Position numbers and translations under genes: made by a program. A DNA stretch of 33,555 nt, taken from contig NZ_LWUA01000168.1 in assembly GCF_005222955.1 (NCBI RefSeq), positions 1-33,555 of the forward strand, written 5' to 3'. A model generated the notes under the pieces. The model saw nothing but the letters and a program-made list of their open reading frames with translations, made no database searches and was not told the origin of the DNA. Shown here piece after piece: positions 1-6,792 of the stretch (positions within the stretch are counted from its first letter, which is position 1; every line of letters begins with the position of its first letter). Origin of the DNA: Blastococcus sp. CCUG 61487. GTDB taxonomy: Bacteria; Actinomycetota; Actinomycetes; Mycobacteriales; Geodermatophilaceae.

Positions 1-1001
1 GACCAGATCTTCTTCCAGTGCCCGACCGGGAAGCCGGTGAAGGCCAGCAGGTCCTCCTCGGCCTCGCGCAGCATGGCCTCAACGGCCGGGAACTGGCGGC
101 CGAGCATGCCGGCGATGACGTCGAGCTGGGCGCGCACGTGCTCGGCGTCGGGCTGGGCGAAGATCGTGCGGATCGCGGCGGCGACCATCTCGGCGTTGCC
201 CTTCGGGACGCGCGCGAGCACGTTGCGCATGAAGTGCACCCGGCAGCGCTGCCAGGCCGCGCCGAGCAGCACCGCACTGATGGCGGCCGTCAGCCCGGCG
301 TGGGCGTCGGAGATGACCAGCTGGGTGCCGGCCAGTCCGCGGGCCTTCAGCGTGCGCAGGAACGCGGTCCAGAACGCGCCGTCCTCGGAGTCGCCGACGG
401 CGAAGCCGAGCACCTCGCGGTGCCCGTCGGCGGCCACCCCGGTGGCGATCACCACGGCCTGGGAGACGACCCGGCGGTTGACCCTGGCCTTGCAGTAAGT
501 GGCGTCGAGGAACACGTAGGGGAACGCTTGCTCGGCCAGCGACCGGTCCCGAAACGCGCTGACTTCGGCGTCCAGATCGGCGCAGATCCGGGAGACCTCG
601 GACTTGGAGATGCCGGTGTCGGCGCCCAGCGCCCGCACCAGGTCGTCGACCTTGCGGGTGGAAACGCCGTGCAGGTAGGCCTCCATCACGACCGCGAACA
701 GCGCCTGGTCGATCCGCCGGCGGCGTTCCAGCAGGGAGGGGAAGAACGACCCGGCGCGCAGCTTGGGGATCCGCAGCTCCAGATCCCCGGCCGTGGTGGT
801 CAGCGTCCGCGGCCGTGAGCCGTTGCGCTGGGCGGTCCGGGCGTCGGTGCGCTCGTGCGGGCCGGCGCCGATCACCGCGGTGAGCTCGGCCTCGATCAAC
901 GCCTGGTAGATCGTGGTGGCCGCCGACCGGATCCGGTCATCGACATCGGCGGCCTTCAGTGCTTCGAGCACCTCGAGCAGGGCAGACTGGTCCAGGGCCA
1001 T
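1..1001 (-). CDS. IS256-family (Mutator-type) transposase, N-terminal 333 codons, runs off left edge
   Basis: DDE transposase that cuts and pastes its own insertion sequence. The frame opens at ATG 1001 (MALDQSALLEV) and stays open to the window edge, ending around GHWKKIW. First catalytic Asp is in FLDATYC (about D166), second in ISDAHAGLTAA (about D232), followed by the Mutator signature QRCRVHFMRN. The C-terminal block (normally STNPLERLNKE onward) lies outside the window. The gene is absent from simple stop-to-stop ORF lists because it has no stop inside the window. Upstream lie a hairpin (1020-1044) and a probable terminal inverted repeat near 1126. Family assignment is confident; intactness cannot be judged. 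Confidence 0.93.
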   Translation of the reverse strand, partial: MALDQSALLEVLEALKAADVDDRIRSAATTIYQALIEAELTAVIGAGPHERTDARTAQRNGSRPRTLTTTAGDLELRIPKLRAGSFFPSLLERRRRIDQALFAVVMEAYLHGVSTRKVDDLVRALGADTGISKSEVSRICADLDAEVSAFRDRSLAEQAFPYVFLDATYCKARVNRRVVSQAVVIATGVAADGHREVLGFAVGDSEDGAFWTAFLRTLKARGLAGTQLVISDAHAGLTAAISAVLLGAAWQRCRVHFMRNVLARVPKGNAEMVAAAIRTIFAQPDAEHVRAQLDVIAGMLGRQFPAVEAMLREAEEDLLAFTGFPVGHWKKIW

Positions 1002-1019
1002 CGTGTGCTGTGTCCTTCC

Positions 1020-1044
1020 GCGAGAACCATTGGCGTGGTCTCGC
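1020..1044. other. Hairpin upstream of the transposase start
   Basis: Arms GCGAGAACCA (1020-1029) and TGGTCTCGC (1036-1044) pair with one bulged base around a 6-nt loop, 19 nt upstream of the transposase ATG. IS elements often carry structures here that limit read-through from outside promoters; that role is inferred. Confidence 0.4.
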
Positions 1045-1096
1045 TGACCATCACACGATGGCCCCTCGCACGTGATCACCCACGCGGTCAGTGACC

Positions 1097-1126
1097 TGGA
1101 CTTACACCACCAGCGGGGACGTCACC
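1097..1126. repeat. Probable terminal inverted repeat of the left IS256 element
   Basis: Contains GGACTTACACCACC then GGGGACGTCACC on the plus strand. The TGGTGTAAGTCC motif on the other strand is typical of IS256-group ends, and a diverged version lies at 33203-33236. Confidence 0.55.
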
Positions 1127-1265
1127 CCGCCTGTCGTCGGCCTACCGGAGAACGTGCTTCACAAGCCGCGGGCGGCGCGGGTCGGCCAGCGACAGGGCAG
1201 CGTCTCGGAGGACAACGGGCATCGGCCGGAGACGAACTGGAGGCGGTCCCGGGAGACCGCTTATA

Positions 1266-1327
1266 GGGGCGGCGCCGAACCCAGCCGCAGGCAGGGGGCT
1301 GCCCGCCGGCGGTTCCGGCGCCGCCCC
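1266..1327. repeat. Nested inverted repeats (large stem-loop or cruciform) in a gene-free stretch
   Basis: Within the gene-free interval 1127-1505, GGGGCGGCGCCGAACC (1266-1281) pairs with GGTTCCGGCGCCGCCCC (1311-1327) with one extra base. Inside it GGCAG/CTGCC (1290-1303) forms a second hairpin. A further short repeat AGCCAG/CTGGCT lies around 1402-1423. I see no coding sequence in this interval. Possible roles are a terminator, an origin or transfer site of the integrated element, or protein binding; none is proven. Confidence 0.5.
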
Positions 1328-1505
1328 CCGGCGCCGGCGGATACGGCCTCCATCGCTGGCAGGTGACGCGTCCCAGGGGCGCGATACAGGAGAACAACTG
1401 GAGCCAGTCAGACAAGGCTGGCTGTGAAGTGTCACCACCGGGCCGGAAATGGCGCCTTCTGTGGTGAAGGCACCGCCCACCACCGACGACCCCCGGGAGC
1501 CAGCC

Positions 1506-1715
1506 ATGCCCGACCCCACCGCCGACCACGAGCCCGAATTGCTCACCATCACCGAGGCCGCGGACGTGCTCCGCGCGCCGGTGGCCACCCTCCGGTATTG
1601 GCGACACCTCGGCACCGGCCCGAACAGCTTCCGACTCGGCCGGCGCGTCCTCTACCGCCGCGCCGACCTGCACAGCTGGATCGACGCACAAGCAGACCAG
1701 TCCCCGCGCCGATAG
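1506..1715 (+). CDS. Excisionase-like helix-turn-helix protein (69 aa)
   Basis: Small DNA-binding protein of the MerR-like/excisionase HTH type. The segment LLTITEAADVLRAPVATLRYWRHLG is the winged-HTH core, and the following RLGRRVLYRRADLHSWIDAQ is the usual wing and terminal helix. I place the start at ATG 1506 because GGGAG lies 6 nt upstream; a longer in-frame start at 1449 has no such site. Such proteins direct integrative elements, acting as Xis or as regulators of replication genes. No integrase is seen nearby, but an attachment-site remnant lies at 4269-4310, so the partner may be left of the window or lost through the IS256 insertion. Confidence 0.8.
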   Translation: MPDPTADHEPELLTITEAADVLRAPVATLRYWRHLGTGPNSFRLGRRVLYRRADLHSWIDAQADQSPRR

Positions 1716-1896
1716 CGCCGCACCTGGCGGAAAGCGGCTGAACGGGGCGCGGGGCCGCTTGCGACTCCGCGCACACGGTGCGGTCTATGGCCACCCCCGG
1801 CTGTGGACAACGACGGTCATCCACAGAAGCCGAACAGGACGGTCTCCGGCAGCACCGGAACGGCGACGCTGCTCACACGCATCGAGAGGAGGAGCG

Positions 1897-2556
1897 ATGG
1901 GCTGGATGGGCCCGGTCATGGACGACCAGGAGCACGAGGGCTGGGCGGTGCCGCTGTTCGCCGACGGCGCGCAAGGCGCCGGCACCACCAGCGCCCGCGG
2001 TCTGCTGGTAGCCCGCCGACACGACGACGAGCCGTGCAACGGCGACCGGGTGCGGCTGACCTACAGCGACCGCTCCACCGCCGAGGGCGTCTGGCAGGAC
2101 GGCACGGTTCTCCGCGGCGACGGGATCGTGCACTCCCACACCAGCGGCCAGGTGCACTGCGAGGTGATCGAGCAGGCCGAGGAGTGGCGTCCCGACGCGG
2201 AGGTCGTCGGCTGGGTCGCCGGCTGCACCTGTGGCTGGCGCGGCACCGGCTGGACCCGGGTGCCCGGACCCGGGCTGGCCGACCCCGCGGCGCGGCAGCT
2301 GGCCACCGCCGGCCCGTGGGCCGATCTGGAGGCCGCCGACGGGAACCGGGTGATGCAGGACTGGCTCCGGCGCATCGCCGGATGGCAAGCCCTGGAGGAC
2401 GTCGAGGCGGCCGCCGCCCGGCAGGCCGTCGCCGCCCGCGCCCTGGACGAGGCGGTGCGCGCCGCACTCGCGGCCGGGGCCTCGGAGGCCGACATCGGCC
2501 GGGCCACCGGCCTGACCGGCCCCTCGGCCACCGAGCGGTGGTCCGCCCGTGGCTGA
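1897..2556 (+). CDS. Unknown 219-aa protein with C-terminal HTH-like segment
   Basis: I do not recognise a named family. The start ATG 1897 follows GAGGAGGAG with a few bases of spacing; upstream in-frame starts lack a ribosome site. The N-terminal half is acidic and polar. A CTCGWRGTGW patch (around residues 110-120) could be a small metal or structural motif. The C-terminal part is Ala-rich and helical and ends in AAGASEADIGRATGLTGPSATERW, which reads like a helix-turn-helix. It is followed 41 nt later by a 79-aa gene on the same strand, probably one transcript. Its position inside the integrated element suggests accessory or regulatory work there. Confidence 0.7.
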   Translation: MGWMGPVMDDQEHEGWAVPLFADGAQGAGTTSARGLLVARRHDDEPCNGDRVRLTYSDRSTAEGVWQDGTVLRGDGIVHSHTSGQVHCEVIEQAEEWRPDAEVVGWVAGCTCGWRGTGWTRVPGPGLADPAARQLATAGPWADLEAADGNRVMQDWLRRIAGWQALEDVEAAAARQAVAARALDEAVRAALAAGASEADIGRATGLTGPSATERWSARG

Positions 2557-2597
2557 GACGGCGACCGGCCACCCGGACCGAGCGAGGAAACCCCGCC

Positions 2598-2837
2598 ATG
2601 GGAGCGGACCGTGCTCGTCGTCGACTCGACGGCGAGCCGCTGGCGCCCCTGCGCGCCCTCGAGGAGATCCTGCTGCGCCTGGGCACGTGGGAGGAGGACG
2701 ACCGGCGGGATTCGAGCGCCGACACGGAGCCGCTGCGGGTGCCGCCGCCGCTGGCCGACCGGGCCGCGCTCCCGCCGTGCAGCGCTTGCCTGGGCGCCCG
2801 TGACTCTCGGCGCCATCGAGCGGCCGGATCTCCGTAG
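2598..2837 (+). CDS. Small hypothetical protein (79 aa)
   Basis: Starts at ATG 2598 (MGADRARRRLDGEPLAP), 9 nt after an AGGAA ribosome site. The middle LRALEEILLRLGTWEEDD is an amphipathic helix and the tail has a CSAC pair (PPCSACLGARDS) that might bind metal or form a disulphide. Third positions are strongly G/C, as expected of real coding sequence here. It follows the 219-aa gene closely. Function unknown; an operon partner in the integrated element is the simplest reading. Confidence 0.6.
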   Translation: MGADRARRRLDGEPLAPLRALEEILLRLGTWEEDDRRDSSADTEPLRVPPPLADRAALPPCSACLGARDSRRHRAAGSP

Positions 2838-3015
2838 GTGATCACGAGGGGGCCCTTGGAATCCGATTACTGGTGGGACTGCGGTTGCCGACGGGCCGAA
2901 CGGCTGTTCCCAAGACGCTTCGTGCGCAAGACGAGACTCGAACTTGACCATCACGGTCGGAGCCCCACCAGCCGTGAGGGGCCGGAGAACGTCTCGCTTC
3001 CGATCATCCAGCGGC
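2838..3015. other. Gap between convergent genes, nothing recognised
   Basis: 178 bp between the 79-aa gene on plus and the toxin gene on minus. I see no convincing ORF, RNA or strong hairpin in it. Confidence 0.5.
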
Positions 3016-3648
3016 TCAGCGCGGGTCTGTCCGCGGCTTCGCGGCCTGCTGGCGTGCTGCGGCAATGCGCTCGGCAGTTGTGAGCGGCGGGTTCGCCAGC
3101 GTGGCCTCCGACCGCAGCTCGGCAGTCGGGGGCCGGGGTGTCGTGCCGGCCAGCCGGTACAGCTCCGGCAATGCCTCTTGGTCCTTCCGGCGTCCCGCCG
3201 TCTCCTTCGAGCGGATGACGTCGTGGAGCGCGGCAACAAGCACGTCAACTCCACCAACGGTGCGACGGTCCGCCCTGGGTGCCAGGTCGTCGTAGCCGCC
3301 CTCGAACGCAGCCGGTCGAATTGCCAGGTCAAGCTCGCCGTGGTCGGTCTGCAGATTCAGCATCCGCAGGCCAGCCAGGGACTCCCCCGAGGCGCTGAAC
3401 GGCAGCCCATCCGGCTCGACGTCAGTGCGAATCCGCGCGCCCAGTTCACGTAGGGCTGCGGCCAGCCGGTCAAGGTTGTCCCGGGTGGTGGCGGGGGTGA
3501 CGTCGACGTCGCGGGTGGGCCGGCTCGCTCCATAGAGGACGGCCGCGAAGCCGCCGACAACGATGTACTGCACGCCGTGGCGTTCAAGCACGCTCAGGAT
3601 GGGCGTGGGGTCAAACGGCGCTGGGCTGCCTCCTTCCGGAGTGGTCAC
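3016..3648 (-). CDS. Nucleotidyltransferase-type toxin, AbiEii/MNT-like (210 aa)
   Basis: Predicted nucleotidyltransferase-fold toxin of a toxin-antitoxin pair. The signature is VVGGFAAVLYGASRPTRDVDV at about residues 32-52: the GG-x(n)-DVD pattern where the two Asp residues bind metal. A third acidic position is likely in GELDLAIRP. Family members modify tRNA or protein targets by nucleotide transfer; the target here cannot be read. The GTG start overlaps the antitoxin stop by 4 nt (GTGA), so the two are translationally coupled. The C-terminal 40 residues are basic and probably disordered. It sits inside the integrated element, where such a pair would stabilise it or defend against phage. 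Confidence 0.8.
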   Translation of the reverse strand: MTTPEGGSPAPFDPTPILSVLERHGVQYIVVGGFAAVLYGASRPTRDVDVTPATTRDNLDRLAAALRELGARIRTDVEPDGLPFSASGESLAGLRMLNLQTDHGELDLAIRPAAFEGGYDDLAPRADRRTVGGVDVLVAALHDVIRSKETAGRRKDQEALPELYRLAGTTPRPPTAELRSEATLANPPLTTAERIAAARQQAAKPRTDPR

Positions 3649-3998
3649 TGCTTCCCAGCGGCGGTGAACGCGTCAACGAGGGCCTCGTGGCGCGCGTCGG
3701 TGACCGCTTGCTGCTCTGGAGGCATGGCCGCGTAGGCGGCGTCCAGGACGTCGTCGTGGTCGTCGTAGTCCTCCAGCCGGACGCGCATCTCCAGGTCGAT
3801 CGCCGCGAGCAGCCTGCTCAGCGTGATCAGCGAGGGCTGCCGGTGGCCGGCCTCGATTCGTTCCACGGTGGAGCGAGGAACTCCCGCCAACGCCGCAAGT
3901 TGGGCCTGGGAGACGCCCTTCTTGGCGCGGGCACTGCGCAGTAGGTTGCCGGCCCACCGCTCGGTGTCGCGCCACGTCGTCGGACCCATCGTCGCCAT
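3645..3998 (-). CDS. XRE-family HTH antitoxin (117 aa)
   Basis: Helix-turn-helix protein preceding the nucleotidyltransferase toxin. LRSARAKKGVSQAQLAALAG and VPRSTVERIEAGHRQPSL (about residues 20-56) form a complete XRE domain; the rest (DYDDHDDVLDAAYAAMPPEQQ) is an acidic helical tail likely to hold the toxin. I use ATG 3998 (MATMGPTTW) rather than the upstream in-frame start at 4037. A TACGAT -10 box ends 6 nt before that ATG, fitting a leaderless transcript, and the palindrome GCCAATTGGC lies directly upstream. Autoregulation by this protein at that palindrome is the expected arrangement. Confidence 0.83.
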   Translation of the reverse strand: MATMGPTTWRDTERWAGNLLRSARAKKGVSQAQLAALAGVPRSTVERIEAGHRQPSLITLSRLLAAIDLEMRVRLEDYDDHDDVLDAAYAAMPPEQQAVTDARHEALVDAFTAAGKQ

Positions 3999-4036
3999 AC
4001 GGGTATCGTAGCCAATTGGCGGGTGCGACGCCAGCA
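3999..4036 (-). promoter_or_regulatory. Promoter and palindromic operator of the toxin-antitoxin pair
   Basis: On the minus strand: TGGCGT as a weak -35, a 17-nt spacer, TACGAT as -10, then 6 nt to the ATG. The perfect 10-bp palindrome GCCAATTGGC (4011-4020) fills the spacer next to the -10. This is a classic layout for an autoregulated antitoxin; binding is inferred. Confidence 0.5.
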
Positions 4037-4130
4037 CCTACTGACCCACCGGGATGCGCCGGTTCGTACCTCGACCTTCCGCCAAGGGCCACTTCGGAGA
4101 TCGCAACCAGTCCTGACGGGAGGCTCATGC

Positions 4131-4268
4131 TGCCCACACCGTGCCCACACGGCGCCCACAAACCAGCCGTATCCGGCCATCGCTGGTCAACGACGGTTAA
4201 CGTCGAAATAGCAGGTCAGATGGCATTTTCCCGCCATAGTGGCAGGTCAGGAGAGTGCGCCGAGATAT
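4131..4268. repeat. Repeat-rich region beside the tRNA fragment, possible integrase/excisionase arm sites
   Basis: GCCCACA occurs at 4132, 4143 and 4154, exactly 11 bp apart. GCAGGTCAG occurs at 4211 and 4242. Between those lies the inverted repeat ATGGC (4220-4224) / GCCAT (4233-4237). Helically phased short repeats next to a tRNA core are what tyrosine-recombinase arm sites and Xis sites look like. Motifs are seen directly; role is inferred. Confidence 0.5.
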
Positions 4269-4310
4269 CTCATAATCCCTGGGTCGTGGGTTCGAGCCCC
4301 ACCCGCCCCA
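4269..4310 (+). other. tRNA(CAU) 3'-half remnant: attachment site (att) of an integrated element
   Basis: The bases read as anticodon loop CTCATAA (4269-4275), 3' anticodon strand TCCCT, variable loop GGGTC, T-arm GTGGG-TTCGAGC-CCCAC, acceptor strand CCGCCCC and discriminator A. The sequence upstream (GAGATAT) cannot pair with TCCCT, and no D-arm or 5' acceptor strand (GGGGCGG) is present, so this is only the 3' half. Duplication of a tRNA 3' end from the anticodon loop onward is the hallmark of tyrosine-recombinase integration. The 3' end faces right, so the element lies to the left and chromosome begins at 4311. Probably elongator Met. Confidence 0.8.
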
Positions 4311-4410
4311 CTCAGCGCCCTGTGTTGTCTCGGCTGATGCTGGACACCTCGTGCCCCGGTGCGCAGCGGGCCCTGCACGTGGAGGTGGCCCCGAGGCAGG
4401 GGTCCGGTGC

Positions 4411-5568
4411 TCAGTTCGCGAGCGACTCGTAGACCGCGTCGACCAGAGCGCGGTTGCGGCTGCTCTGCCAGCGAGGAATCACGTGGTTCATCACGTAGCC
4501 GAACGCGATGCCGGCGTCGGGATCGGCGAAGCCGAGGGCGCCGCCGGTGCCGAAGTGACCGAAGCTGCGGGAGTTGGGCCCGAGAGGCCGGCGGGCGGTG
4601 GTCGGCTGGAAGCCGAGGCCGAAGGTGACCTCCTCCCGCAAGATGGGACAGCCCCCGGTGGCCTGCGGCGATGTCGCCAGTGCGAGCACCGCGGGTGTCA
4701 GCAGGCGGCCGGGCTCGAGCAGCCCGGCGTAGATCCGCGCCACCCCTGATGCCGAACCGTGGCCGCTGGTCGATCCGATCTGCGACGACCGCCAGGCGGC
4801 CGAGTTGACCACGCCGATCGACGAGTAGCCCGGCGGGTTCACGTGGGCCAGCAGGTTCATGCGGGTGTCGTCGTCCAAGCTGTCGAATGACCCAGGCGGG
4901 AGCGCCGCGACGGACGGTGGTCCTCCGGTGGCGGCCCACAGCACGTCGGCGCACCGGTGCTGCTGGTCGTCCGGCACCCCGAACCACATGTCGGCATCGA
5001 GTGGTGCCAGGACCTGCCGCAGACGCTCACCGGGCATCTGGCCGCTCGCCCGGCGGACCAGTTCGCCGACGAGGTGCCCGAACGTGTTGGTGTGGTACGC
5101 GAGCCGCCGGCCCGGTTCCCACCAGGCCTCCGTCGAGGCGATCGCCGAGGTCATCCGGGTCCAGTCGAAGAGGTCGTCGTCGGTGAGCTGCTCTCGGATG
5201 GCGGGGACGCCGGCGCGGTGGGTGAGGGCGTGGGCCACCGTCGCCGAGCCCTTGCCTCCGGCAGCGAACTCGGGCCAGATCTCCGCGATGGGGCTGTCGA
5301 GACGGAGCACGTCGTCGTCGACGAGTTGCAGGGCGAGCAGCGCGAGGATCGCCTTCCCGACGGAGTAGACGTCGACGATCGTGTCCGCCCGCCACTCCCG
5401 GGTGCGAGCTTCGTCGGCCCACCCCCCGACCAGGTCGACGACGACCTCGCCCCCCACGATGACGTGCACTGCGGCACCCACCTCGCCCCGCTCCGCGAAG
5501 TTCTCTGCGAATGCGGCTCGGACGGGCTCGAACCCCGGCGCGCACCATCCTGCGATCGGCGTGTGCAT
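4411..5568 (-). CDS. Serine beta-lactamase-fold hydrolase/esterase (385 aa)
   Basis: Class C beta-lactamase/EstB-like serine hydrolase. The nucleophile motif is YSVGK (S69, K72), the second is YHTN (Y158, N161), and the late GHFGTGG block takes the place of the KTG motif. Many actinobacterial members are esterases rather than antibiotic hydrolases, and no export signal is visible, which supports an intracellular esterase. ATG 5568 follows GAGGA; a TTG immediately before it is less likely. It is the last gene of a minus-strand run but is separated from the lipoproteins by a terminator-like hairpin and has its own palindrome upstream. Confidence 0.85.
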   Translation of the reverse strand: MHTPIAGWCAPGFEPVRAAFAENFAERGEVGAAVHVIVGGEVVVDLVGGWADEARTREWRADTIVDVYSVGKAILALLALQLVDDDVLRLDSPIAEIWPEFAAGGKGSATVAHALTHRAGVPAIREQLTDDDLFDWTRMTSAIASTEAWWEPGRRLAYHTNTFGHLVGELVRRASGQMPGERLRQVLAPLDADMWFGVPDDQQHRCADVLWAATGGPPSVAALPPGSFDSLDDDTRMNLLAHVNPPGYSSIGVVNSAAWRSSQIGSTSGHGSASGVARIYAGLLEPGRLLTPAVLALATSPQATGGCPILREEVTFGLGFQPTTARRPLGPNSRSFGHFGTGGALGFADPDAGIAFGYVMNHVIPRWQSSRNRALVDAVYESLAN

Positions 5569-5584
5569 CAACTGATCCTCGATT

Positions 5585-5597
5585 CCGTTCGGAACGG
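5585..5597. promoter_or_regulatory. Palindrome upstream of the beta-lactamase-fold gene
   Basis: CCGTTC-G-GAACGG, perfectly symmetric about one base, lies 17 nt upstream of the hydrolase start. It is a possible operator; no regulator is encoded next to it. Confidence 0.4.
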
Positions 5598-5605
5598 CCA
5601 GTGTC

Positions 5606-5643
5606 GCTGCACCATCGCCGGCGCCGGCACATGCGGGTGCAGC
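5606..5643 (-). terminator. Terminator-like hairpin after the second lipoprotein gene
   Basis: GCTGCACC (5606-5613) pairs perfectly with GGTGCAGC (5636-5643), enclosing the self-complementary GCCGGCGCCGGC (5617-5628). It begins 10 nt beyond the lipoprotein stop. No T tract follows, which is common in high-GC actinobacteria. Confidence 0.55.
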
Positions 5644-5652
5644 CCCGGTGAC

Positions 5653-6792
5653 TCAGTGCGAACCGATCCAGCAGCGTGCGGTGGGGCGCTCCTCGCTCGT
5701 CTGGATGCAGCCGGCGATGGCGGCGTCGCTGACGTCGACCATCAGGTGCACCTGCGGCGCGTAGGGCTGCACGAAGAGCTCGGCCGGCACCTCGAGGACC
5801 TCCGAGCTCATCGGCCCGTCGGGTCCGGCGAACCACCGGCGGATCACGCCGGCGCTCTCCAGCACGAACAGCTGGTCCGCCGACCCGAGAGCGGTCGGCT
5901 CGGGCGCCGTCGCCAGGTCGGGATACCGCCGCAAGGGCTCCCGCTCCACCCAGCCGGAGGCGGGCGACCACACCGGGCTCGCCCCCGACCTCTCCCCTGC
6001 GTACAGACCGCCGCCGATGCACGTCGCCAGCTGGAACTCGGTGTCGGTCAACGGGTGCGCGCTGCCCGGGACCGGCGTCCACGTCTCGCCGTCGAGCCGG
6101 TGCACCTCGGCGTCGTACCGCTGTTCCGGGATACCCGGGCCGACGATCCCTCCGTGGCCGAAGTACCCCCCGTCGAGGGGCACGAGGGTGTGCATCCCGT
6201 CGGCCAGCAGGCAGGTGACGCCCTGCGGGGCCTCCACCCGAGCGGCTGTCCGGCCGTCCGCCACGTCGTGGCCGATCAACTGCTCGTCCACCTCGACCCA
6301 GACGACGTCGTCGTGCACGCCGACCAGCTCGACGCCGCGGCCGTCGAAGCTGCTCACGAGCCCGCCCCACTCACGGGCGAACTCCTCCTCGGCGAGCGTC
6401 GCTCCCCCGCGGTCGACCACGGAGACCCTGACGGCCGTCTCCTCGCACTCCTCAGCAGCACAGGCGAGGCGCGTGACGACGACGCCGTCGCCGTAGGGCG
6501 CCATGGCGTGGCTCTGTCCAGGCAGGCGGACGACGTCGGTCGACCGGCCGGTGTGGTCGATCCGGGCCAGCGACGCACCGGTCTCCGCCGACGTGAGGAC
6601 CCACGCCTGCCCCTCCCCCGCGACGAGCGCGATCGGCGACTCGACGTCGAAGGTCGCCGCGAACTCGCTCGGCGGACGGGGCACGGCCGGCTCCTGCGCG
6701 CCACCCCCACCTTCGGTGCACGCCACCGCGCTGACACCCACGACCGCTCCCGCGACGAGCAGACCGGCGGCTCGGCGGGGCGCCCGCCTCAC
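5653..6792 (-). CDS. Putative lipoprotein, paralogue of the next upstream gene (379 aa)
   Basis: Signal peptide MRRAPRRAAG...VSAVAC gives a lipid-modified Cys at about residue 25, so an extracytoplasmic anchored protein is predicted. The body resembles a beta-propeller-like series (for example FDVESPIALVAGEGQAWVL and HAMAPYGDGVVVTRLACAAEEC). It is homologous along its length to the gene at 6789-7679, including the ending AGCIQ...RCWIGSH. I use GTG 6792 because it overlaps the upstream stop by 4 nt (GTGA) and gives a normal signal peptide; ATG 6810 is the alternative. Function unknown. Confidence 0.75.
   Translation of the reverse strand: MRRAPRRAAGLLVAGAVVGVSAVACTEGGGGAQEPAVPRPPSEFAATFDVESPIALVAGEGQAWVLTSAETGASLARIDHTGRSTDVVRLPGQSHAMAPYGDGVVVTRLACAAEECEETAVRVSVVDRGGATLAEEEFAREWGGLVSSFDGRGVELVGVHDDVVWVEVDEQLIGHDVADGRTAARVEAPQGVTCLLADGMHTLVPLDGGYFGHGGIVGPGIPEQRYDAEVHRLDGETWTPVPGSAHPLTDTEFQLATCIGGGLYAGERSGASPVWSPASGWVEREPLRRYPDLATAPEPTALGSADQLFVLESAGVIRRWFAGPDGPMSSEVLEVPAELFVQPYAPQVHLMVDVSDAAIAGCIQTSEERPTARCWIGSH

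Larger units (their letters stand above)
1..1126 (-). mobile_element. IS256-family insertion sequence, left part outside window
   Basis: Covers the transposase plus about 125 bp upstream. The outer end is set near 1126 because bases 1097-1126, read inward on the minus strand (GGTGACGTCCCC, then TGGTGTAAGTCC), resemble the outer end of the second IS256 fragment at 33203-33236 (GCCGTGCCCCG, then TGGTGTAGATCGTCC). The exact end and the target duplication cannot be fixed because the other end is missing. Confidence 0.7.

Noticed and set aside
1803-2837. Long plus-strand frame of 344 codons
   Set aside because: Only its last 79 codons (from ATG 2598) look real; the rest is an Arg/Gly-rich shadow of the 219-aa gene.
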